Origin: an uncultured Clostridia bacterium
GTDB lineage: Bacteria > Bacillota > Clostridia > Christensenellales > Aristaeellaceae
DNA: 64,000 nucleotides
Direction: 5' to 3'
Assembly: GCA_946411525.1 (NCBI GenBank)
Contig: CAMKEI010000004.1
Coordinates: 28,446 to 92,445 of the forward strand
Position 1 is the stretch's first letter; every line of letters begins with the position of its first letter. Positions 9,337-20,035 of the stretch are shown one piece after another. The notes under the pieces were generated by a model. That model was not told the DNA's origin. It saw only the letters and a program-made list of their open reading frames with translations, and did no database searches. The position numbers were made by a program, and so were the translations under genes.

Positions 9337-11112
9337 TTACTCCGTTTTTTCCGCCAGCAGGCAGAATTCGTCAATATCTTTTCTGATGACTTCCAGACTG
9401 GAGCGCCAGAAAGCAGAATCGCGCACGTCGATCCCCACACTCGCGGCAACCTCCGCAACCGGCGCGGATCCGCAGGACCGGAGCAGACGGCAGTAATCCT
9501 CCGCAAAAGCAGGACCTTTCTCCAGGTACCGGGCGAACACGCCTTTTCCGAAGAGAAGGCCGAAGGCATAGGGGAAATTGTAGAAGTTGTTTCCGGATGA
9601 ATAGTAGTGGCTCTTGCAGGCCCACATATAGGGATGCCGGACTTCCGGATCAAGTCCGTCGCCGTAACTGGCTTCCTGAGCCCGGAGCATTGCTTTTTTC
9701 AGCTCGTCGACACTCATGGCATGGTCTTCCCTTGTTTCGATGACTTCCTGCTCGAACAGGAAACGGCTGTAAATGTCAACCACAGTCTGGGTTGCTTCCA
9801 TCAGACCGTTTTCCAGGAGATACAGCCGTTCTTCCGGACCGCAGCTCTTCAGCGACTGCCAGCTGAGCATGGTCTCGTTGAAGATGCTGGCTGTTTCCGC
9901 CAGCGGCATCGGTTCGTCGGTCATCATATAGGGAAGCCCCGCCATACAGCGATTATGCCAGCCATGGCCGAGTTCATGTGCCAGGGTGCTGACATCGGAG
10001 AAACTGCCCTGGAAGTTGGTCATGACCAAGCTGCGGTCCGCGAAATGCACACCGGAGCAGAAAGCGCCGCCGGTCTTGCCGTCCCGGGGATAGAAATCGA
10101 TCCACCGCGCGTCGAAGGCGTTGCCGATGAAGGCGGCCATCTCCGGTGAGAATTTGCCCATCTCCCGGATCAGAATTTCCCTGGCTTCCTCCACGGTATA
10201 TTTCCTTGTTGTTTTTCCGACAGGCGCAAACAGGTCATAGAAGGGGAGACCGTTTGTGTGGCCCAGCAGGCGGGCCTTGGTCTTCAGGTAGCGGCGGAAA
10301 TGGGGCAGATATTCGCGGATGGCCGTCCACAGGGCATCCAGCGTCTGCCGGTCCATCCGGCTGTCAGCAAGGGTCATGTCCAGTACAGAATCGAACTTCC
10401 TCGCCTTCGCGAGCGTACGGGCTTCCATCTTGATGCTGTTCAGGCAGTAGCTCATGGGAAGCTCCATCTTCGCGTAGGAAGCGATTTCCGCTTCATAGGC
10501 GTCCTTCCGTACGGCGGGATCAGGATCATATGCTTTGCCGCGGACACCGGCCAGGGGAAGCTTCTCATCCCGATAATCGACAACCAACGTGGAATCCAGC
10601 TTGTCCCGCAGCTGGCTGAACGCTTCGCCGCCCGAAAGCTGCATCTGCAGGATCCAGGGTTCGATTTCCGGCGCAATCAGATGCATTGATTGCTCTTTCA
10701 TTTCGCGCAGGGCGAAACCGACCGGACGAAGGATGTCGGAAGAGCTGATCAGCTGCCCGAGGTCTTCCGTTTCAGCAACGAAGCGGGCAAGCGCTGAAGA
10801 ACTGAGCTCCAGCTCCGTGAAGGCGAGAGACAGCTGATCCATGGCGGCGTCTGCCTGTTCATTGGCAGCGTCCACGGCGCTTGTACAGTAGATGAAATTG
10901 GCCAGACGGTCCACTTTCGCGCTGACCTGTTCGGAATGCGCGACTGCCTGCTCGAGCCTGGCCAGCCTGGTCAGGGATTCATCCTGCAGCAGGGCGATTC
11001 CGGTCTGCGCGTCGTCCTTCAGGGAAGCCAGGTCAGCTTTGAACCGATCGTCATCAAAACCGGGGTATAGGCAGGAAAGATCCCATCGGTCATATTTCTG
11101 TTCCATATTCAA
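9337..11112 (-). CDS. pepF: M3 family oligoendopeptidase F
   Basis: HELGHGWHN zinc motif in 591 aa; overall PepF-like. Confidence 0.9.
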   Translation of the reverse strand: MNMEQKYDRWDLSCLYPGFDDDRFKADLASLKDDAQTGIALLQDESLTRLARLEQAVAHSEQVSAKVDRLANFIYCTSAVDAANEQADAAMDQLSLAFTELELSSSALARFVAETEDLGQLISSSDILRPVGFALREMKEQSMHLIAPEIEPWILQMQLSGGEAFSQLRDKLDSTLVVDYRDEKLPLAGVRGKAYDPDPAVRKDAYEAEIASYAKMELPMSYCLNSIKMEARTLAKARKFDSVLDMTLADSRMDRQTLDALWTAIREYLPHFRRYLKTKARLLGHTNGLPFYDLFAPVGKTTRKYTVEEAREILIREMGKFSPEMAAFIGNAFDARWIDFYPRDGKTGGAFCSGVHFADRSLVMTNFQGSFSDVSTLAHELGHGWHNRCMAGLPYMMTDEPMPLAETASIFNETMLSWQSLKSCGPEERLYLLENGLMEATQTVVDIYSRFLFEQEVIETREDHAMSVDELKKAMLRAQEASYGDGLDPEVRHPYMWACKSHYYSSGNNFYNFPYAFGLLFGKGVFARYLEKGPAFAEDYCRLLRSCGSAPVAEVAASVGIDVRDSAFWRSSLEVIRKDIDEFCLLAEKTE

Positions 11113-11124
11113 TTCCTCCGTTTA

Positions 11125-11754
11125 TCAGAATCCGAGATTATCATTGACGAGGATTACATGGATGCGGCCGGCGTGCCGGCTGAACCGGGTAATCAGGAAC
11201 TGGCAGCAGATGGTATCCGGGCTTTTACAATCCATACACTTGCCGGTTTTGGCACATGGTGTGGAAAGGCCGAACCGCTGAACGTTTACAGGTGCGGCGA
11301 CATTGCGGGCGCGCTTCATGGCACTGTCCAGGTCACTGCAGACTTTGTTCATTCCCGCGATGAACAGCACCTGTTTCGGTCCCTGGCAGATGGCGGAGAC
11401 ACGGTTCGCGTTCCCGTCGATGTTGATGAGAATTCCGTCGTCTGTCATTGCGTTCACGCCGGACAGGAAATAATCCGCGTCATAGGCGGCGAGCATGGCT
11501 GCCCGTTTGTCAGACGTGGCGTCCCGGTCAATAAAATGATAGTTGCCCTCCTTTACGGCAGAGACGAGCCCGATTTCGTGCGCGCTCATGGCGCCGCCCA
11601 TTGTGACGGTACTGCCTTCAGGTATCAGACTGAGCGCGGCCTTCAGCGCCTCTTCCTTTGTGGCCGCATAATATCCTTTCATGTTACGGGATTCCAGACC
11701 TTTGATAACCTTCTGCGCAAGCAGTTCGTTGCGCATGGATATGATTTTGTCCAT
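11125..11754 (-). CDS. LUD-domain (LutC/YkgG-like) protein
   Basis: TVTMGGAMSAHEIGL and VTAICQGPKQVLFIAGMNKV-type sequence. Confidence 0.85.
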   Translation of the reverse strand: MDKIISMRNELLAQKVIKGLESRNMKGYYAATKEEALKAALSLIPEGSTVTMGGAMSAHEIGLVSAVKEGNYHFIDRDATSDKRAAMLAAYDADYFLSGVNAMTDDGILINIDGNANRVSAICQGPKQVLFIAGMNKVCSDLDSAMKRARNVAAPVNVQRFGLSTPCAKTGKCMDCKSPDTICCQFLITRFSRHAGRIHVILVNDNLGF

Positions 11755-11861
11755 TCTGATACGTCCCTCCGTGTTTTACTCTTTACAGCGATGATAACAA
11801 AAAAGAACCTGACCTTCAAGCATGAAATGAAGATCAGGTATTTATGAGTCGGGATAACTGA

Positions 11862-13178
11862 TTATTTATCGAAAGCAGGGGGTACCGGTTTGGTGATTTC
11901 CTGCAGCCGTCTCTGGCGGCGGGAGAGCATTTCAGCCGATTTGGCCTGAATGTCGCCAGCCCTGGTCAGCGCCATCTTGGTCAGGCTTGGGCCGATCAAC
12001 TCATATATCAATACAGAGAAAAGCACGATGTTACGGATCAGCGTGCCTTCCGACCCGCCGAGCACCCTGTAGGCTGTTGCGCACATGCCCAGCGCGACGC
12101 CTGCCTGGGGAAACAGGGTGATGCCCAGGTATTTCCGGACCGGGCCGGGACTCCCCGCCAGGGCGGATGACCAACCGGCACCGAAGTATTTGCCCAGGGA
12201 ACGGGTGAGGATATAGACCAGACCGATCAGAACGACAGAGATATCCGCGAAGACGCTGAAATCAAGCGCCGCACCACTGAGCACGAAGAACAGGGTGATG
12301 GCCGGTCCGGACCAGCGGTCCGCCTGCAGCATCAGGTCCTCGCTGAGAGGACAGAAGTTGCAGAAGACGGTACCCAGCATCATGCAGACAAGCAGGGAAG
12401 AGAAACCGAAGGTGAACGCACCGACAGAGATGATATACTGGCTGACCGCCACGGTCAGCACTACACTGCCGACGATCAGGGCATTCCGGTTGCGGTGGGA
12501 ATGGAAGAAGCGTTCCAGCCAGGTCAGGATCATGCCGACCAGGCCGCCAAAGGCCAGCGAAAGTACGACTTCTCCCAGCGGCTCCAGGATCAGCGCGGCC
12601 ATATGGGTCGAACCGCTCTTCATGGATTGCGCGATTCCAAATGAAACCGCGAAGATAACCAGGCCGACCGCGTCGTCCAGCGCGACGACCGGCAGAAGTA
12701 CGTCAGTGACCGGACCTTTGGCTTTGTACTGACGGACGACCATCAACGTGGCTGCAGGCGCGGTGGCTGCTGCGATCGCACCCAGTGTGATTGCGACCGG
12801 CATGGAAAGCAGATCAGGCATGATAAAATGCAGTGAAACCAGGGCGATATCCACGAAAACAGTCGCGGTTACGGCCTGCAGGATACCGATGATGACGGCC
12901 TGCCTGCCGGTCTGTTTCAGCGCGGAGAGACGGAATTCATGACCGATGGCAAAGGCGATAAACCCCAGCGCCACATCGGAAATCATGGACAGGGAGTCCA
13001 CCTGTTCAGCAGAGTTGAAACCAAGCCCGGGAAGCCCGAGACGTCCCAGGACGCAGGGACCGATAAGTATGCCGGCGACCAGGTAGGCGGTCACGTCAGG
13101 AAGGTGGAGTTTGACAAAAAGCCGTGTCATCAGCAGACCGGCGAAAAGCGCGACAGCAATCAGCAGCAGGGTTTGCAT
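11862..13178 (-). CDS. Cation:proton antiporter (CPA2/KefB-like)
   Basis: MQTLLLIAVALFAGLLMTRLFVKLHLPDVTAYLVAGILIGPCVLG; ORF track extension to 14285 runs antisense through fprA and is not credible. Confidence 0.88.
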   Translation of the reverse strand: MQTLLLIAVALFAGLLMTRLFVKLHLPDVTAYLVAGILIGPCVLGRLGLPGLGFNSAEQVDSLSMISDVALGFIAFAIGHEFRLSALKQTGRQAVIIGILQAVTATVFVDIALVSLHFIMPDLLSMPVAITLGAIAAATAPAATLMVVRQYKAKGPVTDVLLPVVALDDAVGLVIFAVSFGIAQSMKSGSTHMAALILEPLGEVVLSLAFGGLVGMILTWLERFFHSHRNRNALIVGSVVLTVAVSQYIISVGAFTFGFSSLLVCMMLGTVFCNFCPLSEDLMLQADRWSGPAITLFFVLSGAALDFSVFADISVVLIGLVYILTRSLGKYFGAGWSSALAGSPGPVRKYLGITLFPQAGVALGMCATAYRVLGGSEGTLIRNIVLFSVLIYELIGPSLTKMALTRAGDIQAKSAEMLSRRQRRLQEITKPVPPAFDK

Positions 13179-13328
13179 AAAGGGTTTCCGCTTCCTTTCA
13201 GGTGGTTTTTTCGCACGGGGGAGATTGTAGCACTGTTTCCGTGAAACTACAAGGGAAATCCTTGCTACAGGATTGCAGAATATGGTAAAATATCCTGGAT
13301 AAGAGCAATCCGGAAGGGGAACTGAACA

Positions 13329-14486
13329 ATGGACATTACGAAAGATATCCGCTATATCGGCGTGGATGATCATGATATCGACCTGTTTGAGGGCATGTAT
13401 ATCGTGCCGGAGGGCATGGCTTATAATTCCTATGTGATCCTGGACGACAGGATTGCGGTCATGGACACCACGGACCGGCATTTTACCGATACCTGGCTGG
13501 CGAACCTGGAAGCGGCACTGGCCGGACGGAAACCGGACTACCTGATTGTGCATCATATGGAACCGGATCACTCCTCCGGCATTGAAGCGTTCGCTGAAAA
13601 ATATCCAGACGCGAAGATCGTGGCGACAGCGAAGGCCTTCACGATGATGAAAAACTTCACCGGCAGGGACTATGCCGCACGCGGAACTGTCGTGAAGGAA
13701 GGGGACAAGCTTGAACTGGGCAGTCATACGCTGAAGTTTATCACCGCGCCTATGGTTCACTGGCCGGAGGTCATGATGAGCTACGACGAACAGGACAAAG
13801 TCCTGTTCAGCGCGGACGCCTTCGGAAAGTTCGGCGCGCTGGATGCGGTGGACGAGGAAGGCTGGGCCTGCGAGGCACGGCGGTACTATTTCGGGATTGT
13901 CGGCAAATACGGCGCGCAGGTGCAGACGGTGCTGAAGAAGGCCGCGGCGCTGGATATACAGATCATCTGCCCGCTGCACGGGCCGGTGCTGCAGGAGGAT
14001 CTGGGATACTACCTGGACCTGTACAACACCTGGTCTTCCTATGGCACAGAGACAGAAGGCGTCGCCGTTTTCTATACGTCTGTCTACGGCCATACAAAGG
14101 CTGCCGCGGAACTGCTGGCTGAAAAGCTGAAAGAGATGGGCTGCCCGAAGGTCGCGGTCAGCGACCTGGCCAGGGACGACATGGCGGAGGCTGTGGAGGA
14201 CGCCTTCCGCTACGGGAAGATTGTGCTGGCCACTACCACCTACAACGCTGATATATTCCCGTTCATGCGTGAGTTTATCGAGCATCTGACGGAGCGCGGA
14301 TACCAGAACCGGCTGATCGGCCTGATTGAGAACGGCAGTTGGGCACCGACCGCAGCAAAAGTCATGAAAGGCATGCTGGAAGGCTGCAAAAACACCGCTT
14401 TCGCAGGAACGGAAGTCAGGATCCTGTCCGCTATGACGGAAGAAAACAAAGCGCAGATCGAACAGCTGGCAAAAGAGATGCTGTAA
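13329..14486 (+). CDS. FprA family A-type flavoprotein (flavodiiron protein)
   Basis: HHMEPDHSSGIE diiron motif, flavodoxin domain VFYTSVYGHTKAAAE. Confidence 0.93.
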   Translation: MDITKDIRYIGVDDHDIDLFEGMYIVPEGMAYNSYVILDDRIAVMDTTDRHFTDTWLANLEAALAGRKPDYLIVHHMEPDHSSGIEAFAEKYPDAKIVATAKAFTMMKNFTGRDYAARGTVVKEGDKLELGSHTLKFITAPMVHWPEVMMSYDEQDKVLFSADAFGKFGALDAVDEEGWACEARRYYFGIVGKYGAQVQTVLKKAAALDIQIICPLHGPVLQEDLGYYLDLYNTWSSYGTETEGVAVFYTSVYGHTKAAAELLAEKLKEMGCPKVAVSDLARDDMAEAVEDAFRYGKIVLATTTYNADIFPFMREFIEHLTERGYQNRLIGLIENGSWAPTAAKVMKGMLEGCKNTAFAGTEVRILSAMTEENKAQIEQLAKEML

Positions 14487-14499
14487 GCAACAGACTATA

Positions 14500-14535
14500 A
14501 AAACGGGACTGCAGCCGCAGCCCCGTTTTTTCTTT
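14500..14535. terminator. Hairpin terminator between convergent fprA-like gene and carB
   Basis: AAAACGGGaCTGC-AGCC-GCAGcCCCGTTTT followed by T-tract. Confidence 0.8.
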
Positions 14536-14543
14536 TTCTTTTC

Positions 14544-17500
14544 TTATTTTCTCATGTGATTGATATCCACCAGCTCCGTGTTCTGCAGGGAGAAGCGGGA
14601 ACCGAGGATGTCCATGAGGGCGTTGGCGGTGTCCAGGGAGGTCATGCAGGGGATGCCGAGCACCATCGCCCTGCGGTGGAGCAGGGTGTAGTCGCCCACG
14701 GTGTCGTCCTTTACAGCTCCCGTATAAATGATATAGTTGACGGATCCGTCTTCCATGAGTCCGAATATTTCATCACTGATCTTGGGATCCTTCACCGGGG
14801 TTACACGGATGCCGACGGCGGATATCGCCCGGGCGGTATCCTTGGTGGCATAGACGCTTATTCCCAGATCATAGCAGCGCTTCGCTACGGCAATGGCATC
14901 CGGGAAATCTTCATCCTCAACGGACAGCAGGACGCCGTTATGACCTTTCTCACGCGCGGTCGGCAGATGGAAACCGGCGGCGGAAAGCCCTTTGAAGAGC
15001 GCTTCCGCTTTGGTGATGCCGATGCCAAGCACCTCGCCGGTGGATTTCATTTCCGGCCCGAGAATGGAGTCGGCGTCGTTCAGCTTCTCAAATGAGAAGA
15101 CCGGCACCTTGATCGCGCAGTACGGAGGAGCCGGATACAGCCCGGTACCGAAACCGAGATCCGCCAGCGACTCGCCGAGCATCACGCGGGAGGCCAGATC
15201 CACCATGGGAACGCCTGTGACCTTCGAAATATAAGGTACGGTGCGTGACGCCCGCGGATTCACCTCAATGACATACAGTTCATTGTCATAGATCAGGTAC
15301 TGGATATTCACCAGGCCTTTCGTGCCCAGGGCCAGAGCCAGTTTGGTGGAGATGTCGCAGATTTTCTCCTGGAACTTTTCCGTGAGGTTGAAGGGCGGAT
15401 AAACAGCGATGGAGTCGCCGCTGTGGACGCCCGCGCGCTCAATGTGCTCCATGATACCGGGAATCAGCACATCCTTCCCGTCAGAGATGACATCCACTTC
15501 CAGCTCGATCCCGGGAAGATACTGATCCACAAGCACGGGGTTCTCAATGCCTCCGGAAAGAATCCGGGTCATATAATCCACGGTCTGCGCTTTACTGCGG
15601 GAGATGGTCATGTTCTGGCCGCCGATGACGTAAGAAGGGCGCAGCAGCACCGGATAACCGAGTCTTTCCGCCGCGGCAACTGCTTCCTCCATCGTACGGA
15701 CGCCCATGCCGCGGGGACGGCGAATGCCAAACTGCTCCAGGAGCTTATCAAAGCGTTCCCGATCCTCAGCGATATCGATGGATTCGGCGCTGGTTCCCAG
15801 GATGTGTATGCCCCGGGAATCCAGGAACTTGGTCAGCTTGATGGCGGTCTGTCCACCGAAGGCGACAACCACCCCCACGGGTTTTTCCACAGCGATGACG
15901 TTCATGACGTCTTCCGGGGTCAGCGGCTCGAAATACAGCCTGTCCGCAGTGTCATAGTCGGTGGAAACGGTCTCCGGGTTGTTGTTGATGATAACCACAT
16001 CATAACCGATGCGCCGAAGCGTCCATACACAGTGGACGGAGGAATAGTCGAACTCGATCCCCTGACCGATGCGGATCGGACCGGAACCCAGAACGATGAC
16101 CACAGGCCGTCCGGAACGCTTCAGGCTCCGTGATTCACAGGCTTTATCCGTGCAGGAATAGAAATACGGCGTTTCCGCGGCGAATTCCGCACCGCAGGTA
16201 TCCACCATCTTATAGCTCATGGTCCAGCCGGGAACTTCCTTCGCGCCGGTTATTCGCCTGACGGCAGCGTCCGGATAACCCATGCGCTTGAAAATCTCAT
16301 AGTCGCCGGGCTGCAAGCCTTTGCCCTCAGTGCGCATTTCCAGTTCCGCCATAGCGCGGAGGCGACAGAGGAAGAACCGATCGATTTTGGTGATGTCAAA
16401 AATCTCATCCACGGTCAGGCCTTGTTTGAGCGCTTCAAAGACAGTAAACAGTCTGCGATCGTCCTGCCTGGCGAGCCGCTCGCGGATCGGCTCATCCGTC
16501 AGCGGCGGGGCGTTCAGCGTATCCAGGGATATTTCTGCGCCACGGACAGCTTTCATCAGGGCTTCCTCAAAGCGCTGGCCGATGGACATCACTTCGCCGG
16601 TGGCTTTCATCTGGGTGCCGAGACGGCGGGAGGAACCGTAGAACTTGTCAAAGGGCCACTTCGGGAACTTGACGACAACATAGTCGACGGTAGGCTCAAA
16701 GCAGGCGCAGGTTTTACCGGTGATATCGTTGGCTATTTCATCCAGGGCATAGCCCAGGGCGAGACGGGTTGTGATCTTGGCGATCGGATAGCCGGTGGCC
16801 TTGCTGGCCAGGGCAGAGGAACGACTGACACGTGGATTGACCTCAATGACCGCGTATTCAAAGGAATCGGGATTCAGGGCAAACTGACAGTTGCAGCCGC
16901 CGACAATGCCGATCGCGCTGACGATGTCCAGCGAGGCACTGCGGAGCATCTGGTATTCCTTATCCGACAGAGTCAGGGCAGGGGCAACGACCACGCTGTC
17001 GCCGGTATGAATTCCTACGGGATCCACATTTTCCATGGAGCAGACGGCAATGACGTTGCCCTGCGCATCCCGCATGGTTTCAAACTCAATCTCTTTCCAG
17101 CCGGATATACATCTTTCCACAAGGATCTGGGTAATGGGGGAGGCGTCCAGTCCGGCCCGCGCGATCTGGCGCATTTCCGCTTCGTCCGAAGCGATACCGC
17201 CGCCGCTGCCGCCCAGGGTATAGGCGGGACGTACGATGACAGGGTAGCCGATATCATCGGCGGCCTTCAAAGCGTCCTCCAGGGTTTCCGCGATCTCGGA
17301 AGGAACGCAGGGCTGGCTGATGGACAGCATGGTGTTCCGGAACTTTTCCCGGTCTTCCGCCTTCTCAATGGCTTCGATGGGCGTGCCAAGCAGACGGACG
17401 CCGAACTCCTCCAACGTACCGTCGCGACTCAGCTGCATGGCCAGGGTCAGGCCTGTCTGGCCACCGAGACCGGCGATCATGCCGTCGGGCCTTTCCTTTT

Positions 17501-17735
17501 CGATAATGCGGCGGACAGTGGCCGCGTTCAGCGGCTCCAGATAGATTTCGTCCGCCAGATGCTGGTCCGTCATGATCGTCGCGGGATTGGAGTTGACCAG
17601 TACTACGTTGATTCCTTCCGCCTTCAGCACGCGGCAGGCCTGAGCACCGGCATAGTCGAATTCCGCTGCCTGACCGATGACGATCGGACCGGAACCGATG
17701 ACGAGGACTTTGCGGATGGAGGGATCCTTAGGCAT
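14544..17735 (-). CDS. carB: Carbamoyl-phosphate synthase large subunit
   Basis: 1063 aa; MPKDPSIRKVLVIGSGPIVIGQAAEFDYAGAQACRVLKAEG. Confidence 0.98.
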   Translation of the reverse strand: MPKDPSIRKVLVIGSGPIVIGQAAEFDYAGAQACRVLKAEGINVVLVNSNPATIMTDQHLADEIYLEPLNAATVRRIIEKERPDGMIAGLGGQTGLTLAMQLSRDGTLEEFGVRLLGTPIEAIEKAEDREKFRNTMLSISQPCVPSEIAETLEDALKAADDIGYPVIVRPAYTLGGSGGGIASDEAEMRQIARAGLDASPITQILVERCISGWKEIEFETMRDAQGNVIAVCSMENVDPVGIHTGDSVVVAPALTLSDKEYQMLRSASLDIVSAIGIVGGCNCQFALNPDSFEYAVIEVNPRVSRSSALASKATGYPIAKITTRLALGYALDEIANDITGKTCACFEPTVDYVVVKFPKWPFDKFYGSSRRLGTQMKATGEVMSIGQRFEEALMKAVRGAEISLDTLNAPPLTDEPIRERLARQDDRRLFTVFEALKQGLTVDEIFDITKIDRFFLCRLRAMAELEMRTEGKGLQPGDYEIFKRMGYPDAAVRRITGAKEVPGWTMSYKMVDTCGAEFAAETPYFYSCTDKACESRSLKRSGRPVVIVLGSGPIRIGQGIEFDYSSVHCVWTLRRIGYDVVIINNNPETVSTDYDTADRLYFEPLTPEDVMNVIAVEKPVGVVVAFGGQTAIKLTKFLDSRGIHILGTSAESIDIAEDRERFDKLLEQFGIRRPRGMGVRTMEEAVAAAERLGYPVLLRPSYVIGGQNMTISRSKAQTVDYMTRILSGGIENPVLVDQYLPGIELEVDVISDGKDVLIPGIMEHIERAGVHSGDSIAVYPPFNLTEKFQEKICDISTKLALALGTKGLVNIQYLIYDNELYVIEVNPRASRTVPYISKVTGVPMVDLASRVMLGESLADLGFGTGLYPAPPYCAIKVPVFSFEKLNDADSILGPEMKSTGEVLGIGITKAEALFKGLSAAGFHLPTAREKGHNGVLLSVEDEDFPDAIAVAKRCYDLGISVYATKDTARAISAVGIRVTPVKDPKISDEIFGLMEDGSVNYIIYTGAVKDDTVGDYTLLHRRAMVLGIPCMTSLDTANALMDILGSRFSLQNTELVDINHMRK

Positions 17736-18798
17736 TCTGAATTCCCCCCTTTACCATGTTTTCAACAAAGCGATCGAACAGGATTGCTGTATCCCGGGGG
17801 CCGGAAGCGGCTTCAGGATGGAACTGAACGGTAAAACACTTCAGATCCGGATAATCCATTCCTTCGCAGCTGCCGTCGTTGGCGTTCCGAAAAGATTCTT
17901 TACCGATTCCTTTCAGGGAATCCGTGACGACCGCATAACCGTGGTTCTGGGAAGTGATATAAGTCCGGCCGGCGTTCAGGTCCCGCACCGGCTGGTTGCC
18001 GCCGCGATGACCGTATTTCAGCTTGATCGTATCTCCGCCGAGGGCGAGAGCCGTCAGCTGATGTCCCAGGCAGATACCGAAGACCGGTTTTTTGCCGATC
18101 AGCTTCTTCAGCTCCGCGATACAGAAGTCATTCTCCTTCGGATCTCCGGGACCGTTGGACAGCATGATGCCGTCCGCGCCGGAAGCAAGGATGGTCTCCG
18201 CGGCGGTCCGGGCAGGCCAGACCGTAACGGAACAGCCCCGTTTCTGTAGACTGCGGATGATATTGTGCTTCGCACCGTAGTCAATCAGGGCTACGCGGCA
18301 TATTTCCTCTCCGTCAGCCGGGCAGGTATAGTTTTCATTGCTTGATACGGAATCCACGGCGTCCTTTACGGTAAAGGCACGGATTTCGCTCAGATCTGAC
18401 GGCACTTCATCGCAGATCATGGCGTTCATGACGCCTTCCTCCCGGGTGATACGGACGATCTCCCGTGTATCCACGCCGCACAGGCCGGGGATGCACCGGG
18501 CTACCAGATAATCGTTGAGCGGATAGGCGGAGCGGAAGTTGGAAGGTGTATCACACAGCTCCCGGACGATATAGCCGAAAAGCGTGCTGCTTCCCTCAAA
18601 ATCCTCTTCGATAACGCCGTAGTTACCGATCAGCGGGAAGGTCTGGGTGACGATCTGGCCGAAATAGCTGGGATCGGTCAGGGTCTCCAGATAGCCCTCC
18701 ATGCCGGTGGTGAAGACCAGTTCACCGATCCGGTCAATATGGGCACCGATGCGTTTACCCTCAAAGACAGTTCCGTTGGACAGTACCAAATATGCCAT
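17728..18798 (-). CDS. carA: Carbamoyl-phosphate synthase small subunit
   Basis: FEGKRIGA...GELVFTTGMEGYLETLTDPSY; class I GATase VFGICLGHQLTALALGG; 8-nt overlap with carB. Confidence 0.98.
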   Translation of the reverse strand: MAYLVLSNGTVFEGKRIGAHIDRIGELVFTTGMEGYLETLTDPSYFGQIVTQTFPLIGNYGVIEEDFEGSSTLFGYIVRELCDTPSNFRSAYPLNDYLVARCIPGLCGVDTREIVRITREEGVMNAMICDEVPSDLSEIRAFTVKDAVDSVSSNENYTCPADGEEICRVALIDYGAKHNIIRSLQKRGCSVTVWPARTAAETILASGADGIMLSNGPGDPKENDFCIAELKKLIGKKPVFGICLGHQLTALALGGDTIKLKYGHRGGNQPVRDLNAGRTYITSQNHGYAVVTDSLKGIGKESFRNANDGSCEGMDYPDLKCFTVQFHPEAASGPRDTAILFDRFVENMVKGGIQNA

Positions 18799-18828
18799 AG
18801 GGACCTCCGAATTCAGAATTCATAATGA

Positions 18829-19992
18829 TCATGGCCTGCATGCTTCTCTGATGATCTCCGCCGCTTTCCGGAGGAGTTCGTCCGGGATGTTCAGGGCGGG
18901 AAGGAGACGGACTTTGTCCTTCGCGGTGAGACAGAGGACGCCGTTTGCCATGCAGGCAGCGACGACTTCCCCGGCGGGTTTTTCCGTCTTCAGACCCAGC
19001 ATCAGGCCAAGACCCGAAACGCTCTCAATGCCGGGAGCGCCTTCAAGCAGGCTCCGGATCAGTTCGCTCTTGCGGGTGACATCCGAAAGGAAGCCGTCCG
19101 TCAGACGTTCCACGACAGAGAGCGCGGCGGACGCGGCGACGGGATTTCCGCCAAAGGTGGAGCCGTGATCCCCGAAGGAGAACACGTCCTTCACTTTTTC
19201 GCCCAGCAGGGTAGCGCCCATGGGCAGGCCGCCGGCGAGTCCTTTCGCGGTGGAGACCACGTCCGGCTGCAGTCCATAGTTCATATAGGCATACATTTTA
19301 CCGCTGCGGCCGTTACCCGTCTGAACCTCATCGACCATCAGCAGGATATCCTGTTCCTTCAGGAAGGCAGAAAGCGCCTTAACGAATGCCGGATCAAGCG
19401 GAACCACGCCGCCCTCGCCCTGCACGCACTCGATGAGCACCGCAGCAACGGTTCCGTCCGCGCAGAGCCTTTTCAGCGCTTCCATATCCCCGGCGGGGAA
19501 GGATGCAAACCCAGGTGTAAGCGGCTGATACAGTTCATGATAGTGCTCCTGACCGGTGGCTGACAGGGTCGTCAGCGTCCTGCCGTGGAAGCTGTTCTCC
19601 AGGGTAACGATGGTGGAACAGCCGGGGCCTTTGTGTTCCGAAGCCCATTTCCGGGCTGCTTTGATGGCGCATTCATTGGCTTCGGCACCGGAGTTTGAGA
19701 AGAACACTTTTGCCATTCCCGTCTTTTTGCACAGCGCCTGCGCCAATCTGGCACACGGTGCGGTATAATACAGGTTCGACATGTGCTGAACGCTGCGGAT
19801 CTGCTTTTCCACGGCAGCGACCCAGATGTCGTCGGCAATCCCGAACGAAGTCACGGCAATACCGGAACCCATATCGATATACTCTTTTCCGTCCACGTCC
19901 GTAACAAGAGAACCTTTCCCGCTGACAATTTCCACCGGGAACCGCTTGTAGGTGCCCGCAATGTAGGTTTGATCCAGTTCGAAGGTATTCAT
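18829..19992 (-). CDS. argD: Acetylornithine aminotransferase
   Basis: GTKxxPVEIVSGKGS-type N-terminus, NSGAEANECAIKAARKW, DEVQTGNGRSGK; start MNTFELDQ. Confidence 0.95.
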   Translation of the reverse strand: MNTFELDQTYIAGTYKRFPVEIVSGKGSLVTDVDGKEYIDMGSGIAVTSFGIADDIWVAAVEKQIRSVQHMSNLYYTAPCARLAQALCKKTGMAKVFFSNSGAEANECAIKAARKWASEHKGPGCSTIVTLENSFHGRTLTTLSATGQEHYHELYQPLTPGFASFPAGDMEALKRLCADGTVAAVLIECVQGEGGVVPLDPAFVKALSAFLKEQDILLMVDEVQTGNGRSGKMYAYMNYGLQPDVVSTAKGLAGGLPMGATLLGEKVKDVFSFGDHGSTFGGNPVAASAALSVVERLTDGFLSDVTRKSELIRSLLEGAPGIESVSGLGLMLGLKTEKPAGEVVAACMANGVLCLTAKDKVRLLPALNIPDELLRKAAEIIREACRP

Positions 19993-20035
19993 ACAGAAAC
20001 CACCTTTTTCATTCATAATTGTTCATGAAGAGATC

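Noticed and set aside
13179-14285. N-terminal extension of the antiporter ORF
   Set aside because: Antisense to the strongly supported FprA-like gene
16422-17834. 470-aa + strand ORF
   Set aside because: Shadow of carB; the composition is complementary-strand type
18799-18828. GAATTCAGAATTC spacer between argD and carA as an ARG box
   Set aside because: Contains TGAAT half-sites, but the spacing does not fit TGAAT-N4-ATTCA; similar AATTC/ATTCAT-rich bits at other arg junctions look like ordinary spacer sequence
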